In this document: positions 1 through 5,866 of the stretch, one piece after another | Numbering within the stretch: position 1 is the first letter of the stretch | Layout: each line of letters opens with the position of its first letter | Assembly: GCA_945897655.1 (NCBI GenBank) | Contig: CAMDHB010000223.1 | Location: 1-6,054, forward strand | Direction: 5' to 3' | DNA from: Pseudorhodobacter antarcticus | GTDB taxonomy: Bacteria; Pseudomonadota; Alphaproteobacteria; Rhodobacterales; Rhodobacteraceae | Length of the DNA: 6,054 nucleotides | The notes under the pieces: generated by a model | The model's database searches: none | What the model was told of the DNA's origin: nothing | What the model saw: only the letters and a program-made list of their open reading frames with translations | Made by a program: the position numbers and the translations under genes

Positions 1-749
1 GCAACCCCGCCGTTCGAGGCCATGATTCGCAATTCCCCCGTCACGCCGATCTGCTTCAACGCCGCATCCAGCGCCGCAACATAAGATCCGACCTTTGGCC
101 CGATAAAGGCCGACAGGGCCGCCGTGGTGAACCGTTCAAACTCGCGGAACTGCGGCGAAAGCGAGGACGAGGTGGTGACAAACGCCCCCGGCATCTCCTC
201 TTGCACGATGGCGGCCGCACGGTCCTCATGCGCGGGGTTGAGGTATGAGAACAGAAAACAAATGGCGACGCTTTCCACACCCTCTGCCGCCAGTTCCCGC
301 GCCGCACGCCGCACGGCCTCCTCATCCAGCGGCACAAGTTCGGCCCCATCGGGCGGAACCAGACGGCATGGCACAGTCTTGCGATGGGCACGCGCAATCA
401 GGGGCCGCGCCTGCCAAGGCAGATCCTGCAAGATCGAGTAATGCTCGACCCGTTGATGGCGCGCGATGTGCAAGATGTCGCGAAAGCCGTCATTGGTGAT
501 CAGACCAGTCTTGGCACCCTTGTGTTCCAAAACGGCATTCGTGGCCGTTGTGGTGCCATGCAGAACATAGCGCACCTCGCCCGGCTTGACCCCGGCCAGT
601 GCACAAAGCTCGGACACCCCCTGCAGCACACCGATGGACGGGTCCTGCGGCGTCGTCGGCACCTTGTGGATGACCTGCAACGCGCTTTGCATATCCGCAA
701 GGACAAGATCGGTAAACGTCCCGCCGACATCGACTCCGACCATGATCAT
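1..749 (-). CDS. hyuA: HyuA-type ATP-dependent hydantoinase/oxoprolinase, N-terminal part (cut by window edge)
   Basis: Open minus-strand frame of 249 codons running off the left edge with no stop. It carries the N-terminal hallmarks of the hydantoinase A / 5-oxoprolinase family: the phosphate-binding loop GVDVGGTFTD (residues 5-14), HGTTTATNAVLE (64-75), TGLITNDGFRD (81-91) and a SPQFREFERF segment (199-207 region) at the junction to the catalytic domain. Family members are cytosolic and use ATP to open hydantoin, N-methylhydantoin or 5-oxoproline rings, usually with a HyuB partner. HyuA proteins are about 690 residues, so roughly a third is present. I chose the ATG at 749 because GGAGGG (762-757) lies 7 nt upstream; the second ATG, at 743, would be 13 nt away. 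It is transcribed divergently from the transporter operon. The exact substrate cannot be read from this part. Confidence 0.93.
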   Translation of the reverse strand, partial: MIMVGVDVGGTFTDLVLADMQSALQVIHKVPTTPQDPSIGVLQGVSELCALAGVKPGEVRYVLHGTTTATNAVLEHKGAKTGLITNDGFRDILHIARHQRVEHYSILQDLPWQARPLIARAHRKTVPCRLVPPDGAELVPLDEEAVRRAARELAAEGVESVAICFLFSYLNPAHEDRAAAIVQEEMPGAFVTTSSSLSPQFREFERFTTAALSAFIGPKVGSYVAALDAALKQIGVTGELRIMASNGGV

Positions 750-756
750 TGAACGA

Positions 757-762
757 CCCTCC
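757..762 (-). promoter_or_regulatory. Shine-Dalgarno site of the HyuA-type gene
   Basis: GGAGGG on the minus strand, 7 nt before the ATG at 749. It decides between two near-adjacent in-frame ATG codons (749 and 743) in favour of the first. Confidence 0.7.
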
Positions 763-778
763 AGCGATCCTCTGCGTG

Positions 779-826
779 CACTTTGAATGCGTAGTTCACC
801 AAAGTGAATGACCTTTTGCCACTTTG
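779..826. repeat. Three CACTTTG half-sites at about 20-bp spacing (candidate operator)
   Basis: CACTTTG occurs at 779-785 and 820-826, and its reverse complement CAAAGTG at 800-806. The centres are 21 and 20 bp apart, about two helical turns, so all three lie on the same DNA face. The middle copy sits in a separate inverted repeat TTCAC-CAAA-GTGAA (795-808). The array begins about 30 bp upstream of the HyuA-type start codon, where a regulator would be able to block or activate that gene. The arrangement is seen directly; the operator role is inferred. Confidence 0.45.
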
Positions 827-901
827 CACCCGACTTCCGCGCGATAACCCAGCGGGTCATGACAGACATGCCTCTACTTTAGGCACTCAAGATCACTCTT
901 T

Positions 902-931
902 GGACGCCAGAGGACGCCAGAAGACGCCAAG
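902..931. repeat. Three tandem 10-bp repeats, consensus RGACGCCAGA
   Basis: Copies lie at 902-911 (GGACGCCAGA), 912-921 (GGACGCCAGA) and 922-931 (AGACGCCAAG). The first two are identical and the third differs at three positions. The 10-bp period is close to one helical turn. It may be a regulator-binding array or simply replication slippage. No coding frame runs through it convincingly. Confidence 0.5.
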
Positions 932-975
932 CCCCCCGATCCTGGTCCGGGCCGCACATCGCTACCGCCCAGTAT

Positions 976-990
976 CGAATCATTGATTCG
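976..990. promoter_or_regulatory. Perfect 15-bp palindrome (candidate operator)
   Basis: CGAATCA-T-TGATTCG has two 7-bp arms around one central base, with no mismatch. Size and symmetry fit a dimeric helix-turn-helix regulator site. It lies 163 bp before the chosen ATPase start and overlaps the weak candidate -35 at 983-988. I cannot assign it to a regulator family from sequence alone. Confidence 0.5.
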
Positions 991-1011
991 CGGCCAAAGT
1001 CGAAGTTTGAT
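983..1011 (+). promoter_or_regulatory. Weak candidate sigma70-type promoter for the transporter operon
   Basis: TTGATT (983-988) matches four of six bases of the -35 consensus. TTTGAT (1006-1011) matches four of six bases of the -10 consensus. The spacer is 17 bp. It would give a 5' leader of about 135 nt. Chance matches of this quality are common, so this is a suggestion only. Its overlap with the palindrome at 976-990 is the main reason to list it. Confidence 0.25.
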
Positions 1012-1152
1012 GTTTTTTGTGTTCAGAATTCACGCAGTCGTGTCGCTGGATGCTCGTATTTGCACAGATTTAAGTCACGATGCAGAAAAAGCGGCCGCCG
1101 GATGGTCCGCAATCCGCAAAGTGACTCTAACCTCCGACAGGACAGAACGGGT

Positions 1153-2142
1153 ATGGGGACGAACAGCTTGCGCAGCGCAGACGATCTTGAACTTGTCGCA
1201 GTGACCAAACGCTATGGCATGGCGTTGGCCGTCGACAACGTCAGCCATCTGTTCCGTGCCGGATCATATGCCTGCCTCCTTGGCCCGTCGGGCTGCGGCA
1301 AATCCTCGACCTTGCGCATGATCGCTGGCCATGAATCGGTGACCGAGGGCGCCATCATTCTGGGCGGCAAGGACGTATCGCATTTGCCACCTGCCCAGCG
1401 CGGCACCGCGATGATGTTCCAATCCTATGCTCTGTTTCCGCATCTTTCCGTGCGCGACAATGTGGCCTTCAGCCTGAAGATGAAGGGTGTCGATAAAGCA
1501 AACCGCCATGCCGAGGCGGACAAGCTTCTGGACCTGGTTGGCATGACCAGTTTTGCCGATCGTCTGCCTGCCCAGTTGTCCGGCGGCCAGCAACAGCGCG
1601 TGGCCCTGGCCCGCGCGCTGATCACCAACCCGCAAGTCCTGCTGCTGGATGAACCATTGTCCGCACTGGACCCGTTCCTGCGCATCCGCATGCGGACGGA
1701 ATTGAAAAAACTGCAACGCGAACTGGGCATCACCTTCATCCACGTCACCCATGGTCAGGACGAGGCTTTGGCCCTCGCCGATGAAATCGTGGTGATGAAC
1801 AACGCTGTCATCGAACAGGCCGGCCCCGCACGCGAAGTGTTCAACGCCCCCAAGACCGCCTTTGTCGCGCGCTTCATTGGCGGCCACAACGTCATCGCCC
1901 TGCCCCAAGGCCGCTTTGCGGTGCGTGCGGATGAGGTTCGCCTTGTGGCACAGGGCACCGAGGCCGTGGTCACGGCGATCGAATATCAGGGCGCCCATGT
2001 CGCGCTGACCAGCCGCATGGCGGGCGATCAGGATGTACTGGCGCTGGTCCCCGAAGCTGAATTCTTTGCGGACCCAAAGAACCTTGGCGACACTGTGATG
2101 CTCGCCTGGGAAGAGACGAGGGCACATCGCCTTCTGGCCTGA
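1153..2142 (+). CDS. ABC transporter ATP-binding protein (PotA-like, importer type)
   Basis: A 329-residue cytosolic ATPase that powers import through the two permeases encoded downstream. Walker A is GPSGCGKSS (44-52), the Q-loop is MMFQSYALFPH (Q90), the signature is LSGGQQQR (142-149), Walker B is VLLLDEP (162-168), the D-loop is SALD (170-173) and the H-loop is THGQDEA (H200). Residues after about 235 form the C-terminal TOBE-like extension typical of the PotA/UgpC/MalK group, and the total length fits that group. I chose the ATG at 1153, with AGGA (1139-1142) 10 nt upstream. A TTG start at 1060 would add 31 residues with no family resemblance. First gene of the operon; the binding-protein gene follows after 37 bp. 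The subfamily is that of polyamine and opine importers, but the neighbours point to a hydantoin-like substrate. Confidence 0.93.
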   Translation: MGTNSLRSADDLELVAVTKRYGMALAVDNVSHLFRAGSYACLLGPSGCGKSSTLRMIAGHESVTEGAIILGGKDVSHLPPAQRGTAMMFQSYALFPHLSVRDNVAFSLKMKGVDKANRHAEADKLLDLVGMTSFADRLPAQLSGGQQQRVALARALITNPQVLLLDEPLSALDPFLRIRMRTELKKLQRELGITFIHVTHGQDEALALADEIVVMNNAVIEQAGPAREVFNAPKTAFVARFIGGHNVIALPQGRFAVRADEVRLVAQGTEAVVTAIEYQGAHVALTSRMAGDQDVLALVPEAEFFADPKNLGDTVMLAWEETRAHRLLA

Positions 2143-2179
2143 ACAGACGAAACAAAAACCAACGGAGAGAGAACAGACA

Positions 2180-3445
2180 ATGAGCAAGATGCGTTATAGC
2201 CGTCGCAACATTCTGAAAGGTGGCGCTGCCGCCGTTGCGGCAAGTGCGTTTCCCGCCCCGATGATCTGGGCGCAGGAAATCAAGGATGTGGTCCTGCGTC
2301 AGGCGGGCACCGGGGTTTCGGCCTTCAACGAGGTTGCCGCCAAAGTGAAGGAAGACCTTGGCTTCACGCTGGAAATGACCGCGCTCGATTCCGACGCCGT
2401 GACCCAGCGCGCGGCAACCCAGCCCGACAGCTATGACATCGCCGACATCGAATACTGGATCTGCAAAAAGGTCTGGCCGACCGGCAACCTGCAGGCGATG
2501 GATATCTCCAAGATCGCCAACTACGACAAGATCGCCGGAACCTTCCGCGATGGGAAACTGACGCCTGACAGCGTGATCGCCCAAGGCACCGCGCCCCACA
2601 CCGTGGGCTTCGTCGAAGGCCCGGGTTCCACCACCTTCGCCACCCAGGATTCGGGCTGGATGACCCTGATCCCCACGATCTACAACGCCGACACCTTGGG
2701 CATCCGCCCCGACCTGATCGGCCGCCCCATCGACAGCTGGGCCGAACTCCTGAATCCCGAATTCAAGGGCAAGGCTTCCATCCTTGACATCTCGTCGATC
2801 GGCATCATGGACATGGCGATGGTCTGCGAAGCGATGGGCGAGATCAAGTATGCCGACAAAGGCAACATGACCACCGAGGAAATCGACAAGACCATCGGCA
2901 TCTTCATGGAAGCCAAGAAGAACGGCCAGTTCCGCGCCTTCTGGAAATCCTTCGACGAGTCGGTGAACCTGATGGCCTCGGGCGAAGTGGTAATCCAGTC
3001 AATGTGGTCGCCCGCCATCACGGCCGTGCGCGCCCAAGGTGTGCCTTGCGTCTATCAGCCGCTGAAGGAAGGCTATCGCAGCTGGGGTGGTGGCATCGGC
3101 CTGTCGGCTGGTCTCAGCGGCCTGCCGCTGGATGCAGCTTACGAATACATCAACTGGTACCTGTCGGGCTGGGTTGGCGGCTTCCTGATGCGTCAGGGCT
3201 ACTATTCGGCTGTTCCGGAAACCTCCAAACTCTTCATGTCCGAAGACGAGTGGGGCTTCTGGTACGAAGGCAAGGCCGCAACGGGCGATATCGTCAGCCC
3301 CGGCGGCACCGTGATTGAAAAGGCCGGCGCCGTGCGTGACGGCGGCAGCTTCCTCGACCGTATGGGCAAAGTGGCCTGCTGGAACTCCGTCATGGACGAA
3401 AACCAGTACATGGTCCGCAAGTGGAACGAGTTCATCGCCGCCTGA
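2180..3445 (+). CDS. Tat-exported periplasmic solute-binding protein (PotD-like, family 1)
   Basis: A 421-residue precursor. The N-terminus has a twin-arginine signal, SRRNILK (7-13, consensus SRRxFLK), then a hydrophobic Ala-rich stretch and a likely signal-peptidase site after IWA (A31), leaving a mature protein of about 390 residues. The body resembles ABC importer binding proteins of the spermidine/putrescine type; clues include GWMTLIPTIYNADTLGI, with the closing hinge-like segment SWAELLNPEFKGKASILD, and the C-terminal GYYSAVPETSKLFMSEDEW. It captures the substrate in the periplasm and delivers it to the two permeases. GGAGAG (2164-2169) lies 10 nt before the ATG; the next in-frame ATG (2189) would be too far from it. 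Ligand is not readable from sequence. Given the racemase and carbamoylase downstream, a hydantoin or N-carbamoyl amino acid is my inference. Confidence 0.9.
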   Translation: MSKMRYSRRNILKGGAAAVAASAFPAPMIWAQEIKDVVLRQAGTGVSAFNEVAAKVKEDLGFTLEMTALDSDAVTQRAATQPDSYDIADIEYWICKKVWPTGNLQAMDISKIANYDKIAGTFRDGKLTPDSVIAQGTAPHTVGFVEGPGSTTFATQDSGWMTLIPTIYNADTLGIRPDLIGRPIDSWAELLNPEFKGKASILDISSIGIMDMAMVCEAMGEIKYADKGNMTTEEIDKTIGIFMEAKKNGQFRAFWKSFDESVNLMASGEVVIQSMWSPAITAVRAQGVPCVYQPLKEGYRSWGGGIGLSAGLSGLPLDAAYEYINWYLSGWVGGFLMRQGYYSAVPETSKLFMSEDEWGFWYEGKAATGDIVSPGGTVIEKAGAVRDGGSFLDRMGKVACWNSVMDENQYMVRKWNEFIAA

Positions 3446-3465
3446 GGCACGGACCATAAACACCT

Positions 3466-3492
3466 CCTCTTCCCCGCTCATCGGGGAAGAGG
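3466..3492 (+). promoter_or_regulatory. Intercistronic stem-loop between binding-protein and permease genes
   Basis: CCTCTTCCCCG (3466-3476) and CGGGGAAGAGG (3482-3492) form a perfect 11-bp GC-rich stem around the 5-nt loop CTCAT. The sequence after it has no T-run, so a Rho-independent terminator is unlikely. It begins 20 bp after the binding-protein stop and ends 23 bp before the first permease start. Comparable hairpins in importer operons protect the 3' end of the upstream message and make binding protein more abundant than permease; that role here is inferred from position. Confidence 0.7.
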
Positions 3493-3515
3493 GTTACCCA
3501 GCGACCTGAGGTCCC

Positions 3516-4367
3516 ATGCGCCGCGCCAATCTGAACAGCTGGCTCCTTGCCGCCCCCCTGACGGGGGTTTTGTTCGTTTTTCTGATCCTGCCGATCCTGC
3601 TGATCGTCGCGGTCAGCTTCTGGTCAGCCGACGAATTCAGCTTTCGCCCCGATTTCCAGTTCGGGAATTACGAATACCTGTTCGGCTCTGCCGTGGCATG
3701 GAAGGTCTTTGGCCTGACATTTATGATGTCCGTCATCGTCTGGGCGCTGACCCTGGCAATCGGCTTTACCATCGCGTTTTTCCTGGCCTTCCACGTCCGC
3801 ACCCAGAAATGGCAAATGGTGCTGTTCTTGCTGACCACCATTCCGTTCTGGACATCGAACATCATCCGGATGATCAGCTGGATCCCGCTACTGGGCAAGA
3901 ACGGGCTGGTCAATCAAACCCTGATCGGCGCAGGCCTGATCAACGAACCACTTCAGTGGCTACTGTATTCCAGTTTTTCGGTCTGCCTGGCCTTCGTGCA
4001 TCTTTACACCCTGTTCATGGTTGTCCCGATCTTCAACACCATGATGCGCATCGACAAATCCCTGATCGAGGCGGCGCGTGACGGCGGTGCCAGCGGGTTC
4101 CAGATCCTGACCAATGTCATCATCCCCCTGTCTAAACCCGGCATCATGATCGGCTCGATCTTCGTGATCGCCTTGGTGATGAGCGATTTTGTGACAACGC
4201 GCTTCATGTCCGGCAGCCAGCTTGCGAACGTCGGTCGCCTGATTTCCAACGACATCGGGCTTTTGCAATACCCGTCCGCAGCGGCAACGGCGGTGGTCCT
4301 GCTGATCACGGTACTGCTCATCATCGGGGCCATGCTGCGCCTTGTCGATATCCGCAAGGAATTGTGA
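3516..4367 (+). CDS. ABC transporter permease 1 (PotB-like)
   Basis: A 283-residue inner-membrane permease with about six hydrophobic segments (near residues 10-33, 66-92, 101-122, 148-173, 209-223 and 255-274). The cytoplasmic EAA coupling loop, which docks on the ATPase, spans 185-209: EAARDGGAS followed by a VIIPLSKPG ending. The order and length match PotB-type subunits. It should pair with the product of 4371-5210 to form the channel. The ribosome site is GAGG (3508-3511), only 4 nt from the ATG, so spacing is short. That site can pair with ACCTC at 3462-3466 on the other side of the stem-loop. The stop is 3 nt before the next start, so the two permeases are likely translated together. 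Confidence 0.92.
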   Translation: MRRANLNSWLLAAPLTGVLFVFLILPILLIVAVSFWSADEFSFRPDFQFGNYEYLFGSAVAWKVFGLTFMMSVIVWALTLAIGFTIAFFLAFHVRTQKWQMVLFLLTTIPFWTSNIIRMISWIPLLGKNGLVNQTLIGAGLINEPLQWLLYSSFSVCLAFVHLYTLFMVVPIFNTMMRIDKSLIEAARDGGASGFQILTNVIIPLSKPGIMIGSIFVIALVMSDFVTTRFMSGSQLANVGRLISNDIGLLQYPSAAATAVVLLITVLLIIGAMLRLVDIRKEL

Positions 4368-4370
4368 ACG

Positions 4371-5210
4371 ATGGAAAAGCGCCCCGCCTCCTTCTACATC
4401 CTGGGCACCTTCTTTGCCCTGTTCATGCTGTTTCTGTATGGCCCAACCATCACGATCGCCATCCTGTCCTTTCAAGGCGCCGAAGGCGGGTTGACCTTCC
4501 CCATGCGCGGCGTGTCGCTGAACTGGTTCCGCGAATTGTTCATGGAACAAGCCGTGGGCGACATTTGGGGCAGCTTCCGGCGCTCGCTGACCCTTGGCCT
4601 GATGGTCATGGTCACCACCGTCGTCGTCTCGGTCATGGCCGGGCTCGCGTTCCGGCGGCGGTTTCCAGGGTCGACCGTACTGTTCTATCTCGTGATCGGC
4701 GCTTTGGTGATCCCGTCCATCCTTGTCTCACTAGGCATTGGCCTCTTGTTTGACCGCACCGGCATTGGCAGCCACTGGGCCACCTCGGCCTTTGGCGCGC
4801 ATCTGACATGGACCCTGCCCTTCGGCATCCTGATCATGTTCGCCGTCTTCAACCGCTTCAACCCCGCATATGAGGAGGCCGCACGCGACCAGGGCGCCAG
4901 CACATGGCAGGTCTTCGCCCATGTCGTCCTGCCCCTGATCGCGCCGGCGCTCGTCGGAGTGGCCCTGTTCGGCTTCACCCTCAGCTATGACGAAATTGCC
5001 CGCACCATCCTTGTGTCCGGCAGCCGCAACACCCTGCCCCTGGAAATCTGGGGCATGACCACCAACGTAACCTCGCCCGTGCTTTACGCGCTTGGTACCT
5101 TGACCACGGTCTTTTCGCTGTCCCTGGTCGGGCTCGTGATCCTGTCTGTCACCATCATGCAACGTCGGCGCGCCCGCAACGGGTCGGACGCCGGAAAGGG
5201 AATGGTCTGA
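4371..5210 (+). CDS. ABC transporter permease 2 (PotC-like)
   Basis: A 279-residue inner-membrane permease, the second half of the channel. Hydrophobic segments lie near residues 8-34, 73-94, 103-127, 139-160, 185-204 and 238-262. The EAA loop is EEAARDQGAS...VVLPLIAP (168-192). A SYDE segment (205-208) followed by a Gly-Ser turn and TLPLEIWGM matches the position of SLDD...LPLKIYSM in PotC-type proteins. The start at 4371 has AAGGA (4356-4360) 10 nt upstream, inside the end of the preceding gene. Its TGA shares one base with the ATG of the racemase gene, which ties transporter and catabolic enzyme into one translation unit. Confidence 0.92.
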   Translation: MEKRPASFYILGTFFALFMLFLYGPTITIAILSFQGAEGGLTFPMRGVSLNWFRELFMEQAVGDIWGSFRRSLTLGLMVMVTTVVVSVMAGLAFRRRFPGSTVLFYLVIGALVIPSILVSLGIGLLFDRTGIGSHWATSAFGAHLTWTLPFGILIMFAVFNRFNPAYEEAARDQGASTWQVFAHVVLPLIAPALVGVALFGFTLSYDEIARTILVSGSRNTLPLEIWGMTTNVTSPVLYALGTLTTVFSLSLVGLVILSVTIMQRRRARNGSDAGKGMV

Positions 5211-5866
5211 TGAAGATCGTCGTGATCAACCCCAACTCCACCGTGTCCATGACCGAAAAGGCCGCACTTGCCGCCCGCAACGCCGCCCCGGGCGCCGTGA
5301 TCGAAGGCATCACCTGCCACGCCTCCCCCCCCGCCATTCAGGGCCCCGAAGATGACGCCATCTGCCGCCCTTACGTTCTGGCCGAAGTCGACCGCGCCGC
5401 CGCCGCCGGGGCCGATGCCATCATCATCGCCTGCTTCGATGACCCCGCTCTGGATGATGCCCGCGCCCGTGTTTCCATCCCCGTTCTGGGCATTGGCGAG
5501 GCTGGCTTTCACGCCGCCATGATGCTGGGCGGGCGGTTTTCCGTCGTCACCACCGTGCCTGTCGCCATTCCGATCCTGCAAGAAAACCTCGCCCATTACG
5601 GCCTTGCGGCGGCTTGTGTCCGTGTGCGCGCGGCCGGGGTTCAGGTGCTGGACCTGGAAGACGAAACCTCAGACGCCGTGCCCAAGGTGTCTGCCGAAAT
5701 TGCCCGCGCCAAGGCAGAAGATGGCGTTGGGGCCATCGTCCTGGGCTGCGCCGGAATGGCCGACCTTGCCGCCAAGATGGAGGCGGAACACGGGCTCAAG
5801 GTCATCGACGGTGTCGGGGCCGCGGCAGCCTTTGCCGCCGCGCTGATCAACCTGAGGAGGGTTTGA
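5210..5866 (+). CDS. hyuE: Hydantoin racemase-type protein (Asp/Glu racemase family)
   Basis: A 218-residue cytosolic protein of the cofactor-independent Asp/Glu/hydantoin racemase family. It opens with KIVVINPNST (2-11), typical of hydantoin racemases. The two-base catalytic cysteines are visible as ACFDDPAL (C75) and LGCAGM (C180); characterised rhizobial hydantoin racemases use Cys76 and Cys181, so both spacing and placement agree. LGGRFSVVTT (106-115) is the usual second-domain start. The predicted reaction is D/L interconversion of 5-substituted hydantoins. The ATG at 5210 overlaps the previous TGA by one base; an AAGGGAA ribosome site lies about 9 nt upstream. Allantoin racemase or another ureide racemase is the main alternative. 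The carbamoylase gene after it favours the hydantoin role. Confidence 0.85.
   Translation: MKIVVINPNSTVSMTEKAALAARNAAPGAVIEGITCHASPPAIQGPEDDAICRPYVLAEVDRAAAAGADAIIIACFDDPALDDARARVSIPVLGIGEAGFHAAMMLGGRFSVVTTVPVAIPILQENLAHYGLAAACVRVRAAGVQVLDLEDETSDAVPKVSAEIARAKAEDGVGAIVLGCAGMADLAAKMEAEHGLKVIDGVGAAAAFAAALINLRRV
5855..5860 (+). promoter_or_regulatory. Strong Shine-Dalgarno site of the carbamoylase gene
   Basis: AGGAGG lies 5 nt before the ATG at 5866, inside the last codons of the racemase gene. It is the strongest ribosome site in the operon and suggests high translation of the last visible enzyme. Confidence 0.7.

Larger units (their letters stand above)
750..1152. promoter_or_regulatory. Divergent intergenic control region
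   Basis: A 403-bp stretch between the two divergent start codons. Short open frames in it have no good ribosome site and no recognisable protein, so I call no gene. It is visibly more AT-rich around 1003-1030 and 1051-1075 than the flanking genes. It must hold the promoters of both transcription units. From left to right it shows CACTTTG-type half-sites (779-826), the 8-bp palindrome GTCATGAC (856-863), a 5-bp inverted repeat TGCCT/AGGCA (869-885), a 10-bp tandem repeat (902-931) and a 15-bp palindrome (976-990). No regulator gene is in the window, so the protein that binds here is unknown. Confidence 0.7.

Noticed and set aside
124..786. Several plus-strand open frames of 66-122 codons over the left end
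   Set aside because: They overlap the minus-strand HyuA-type frame, whose motifs are continuous and unmistakable.
902..931. Short repeats as part of a CRISPR array
   Set aside because: The repeats are 10 bp with no spacers between them, and no cas gene is present.
804..986. 60-codon open frame in the divergent region
   Set aside because: It has no ribosome site, its Pro/Arg/His-rich translation looks like non-coding GC-rich DNA, and it runs through the repeats.
1060..1152. TTG start extending the ATPase by 31 residues
   Set aside because: The extra residues are basic and unlike the family N-terminus. The ATG at 1153 has an AGGA site at suitable distance and gives the usual family length.
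1264..2187. Long minus-strand open frame (307 codons) opposite the ATPase gene
   Set aside because: It is antisense to a gene with every ABC ATPase motif, and its translation, rich in His, Gln and Gly, has no recognisable domain. GC-rich third positions explain it.
2999..3457. Minus-strand frame with AGGAGG five nt before an ATG at 3457
   Set aside because: The apparent ribosome site is the complement of CCTCCT beside the stem-loop. The frame runs antisense through the C-terminus of the binding protein and resembles nothing.
3466..3492. Reading the stem-loop as a Rho-independent terminator
   Set aside because: There is no T-run after the stem on either strand, and the permease genes needed for the same importer lie just downstream.
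1153..5210. Plain spermidine/putrescine transporter (potABCD) assignment
   Set aside because: Subunit architecture fits, but the ligand cannot be read from sequence and the operon partners are ureide enzymes, so I withheld pot gene symbols.
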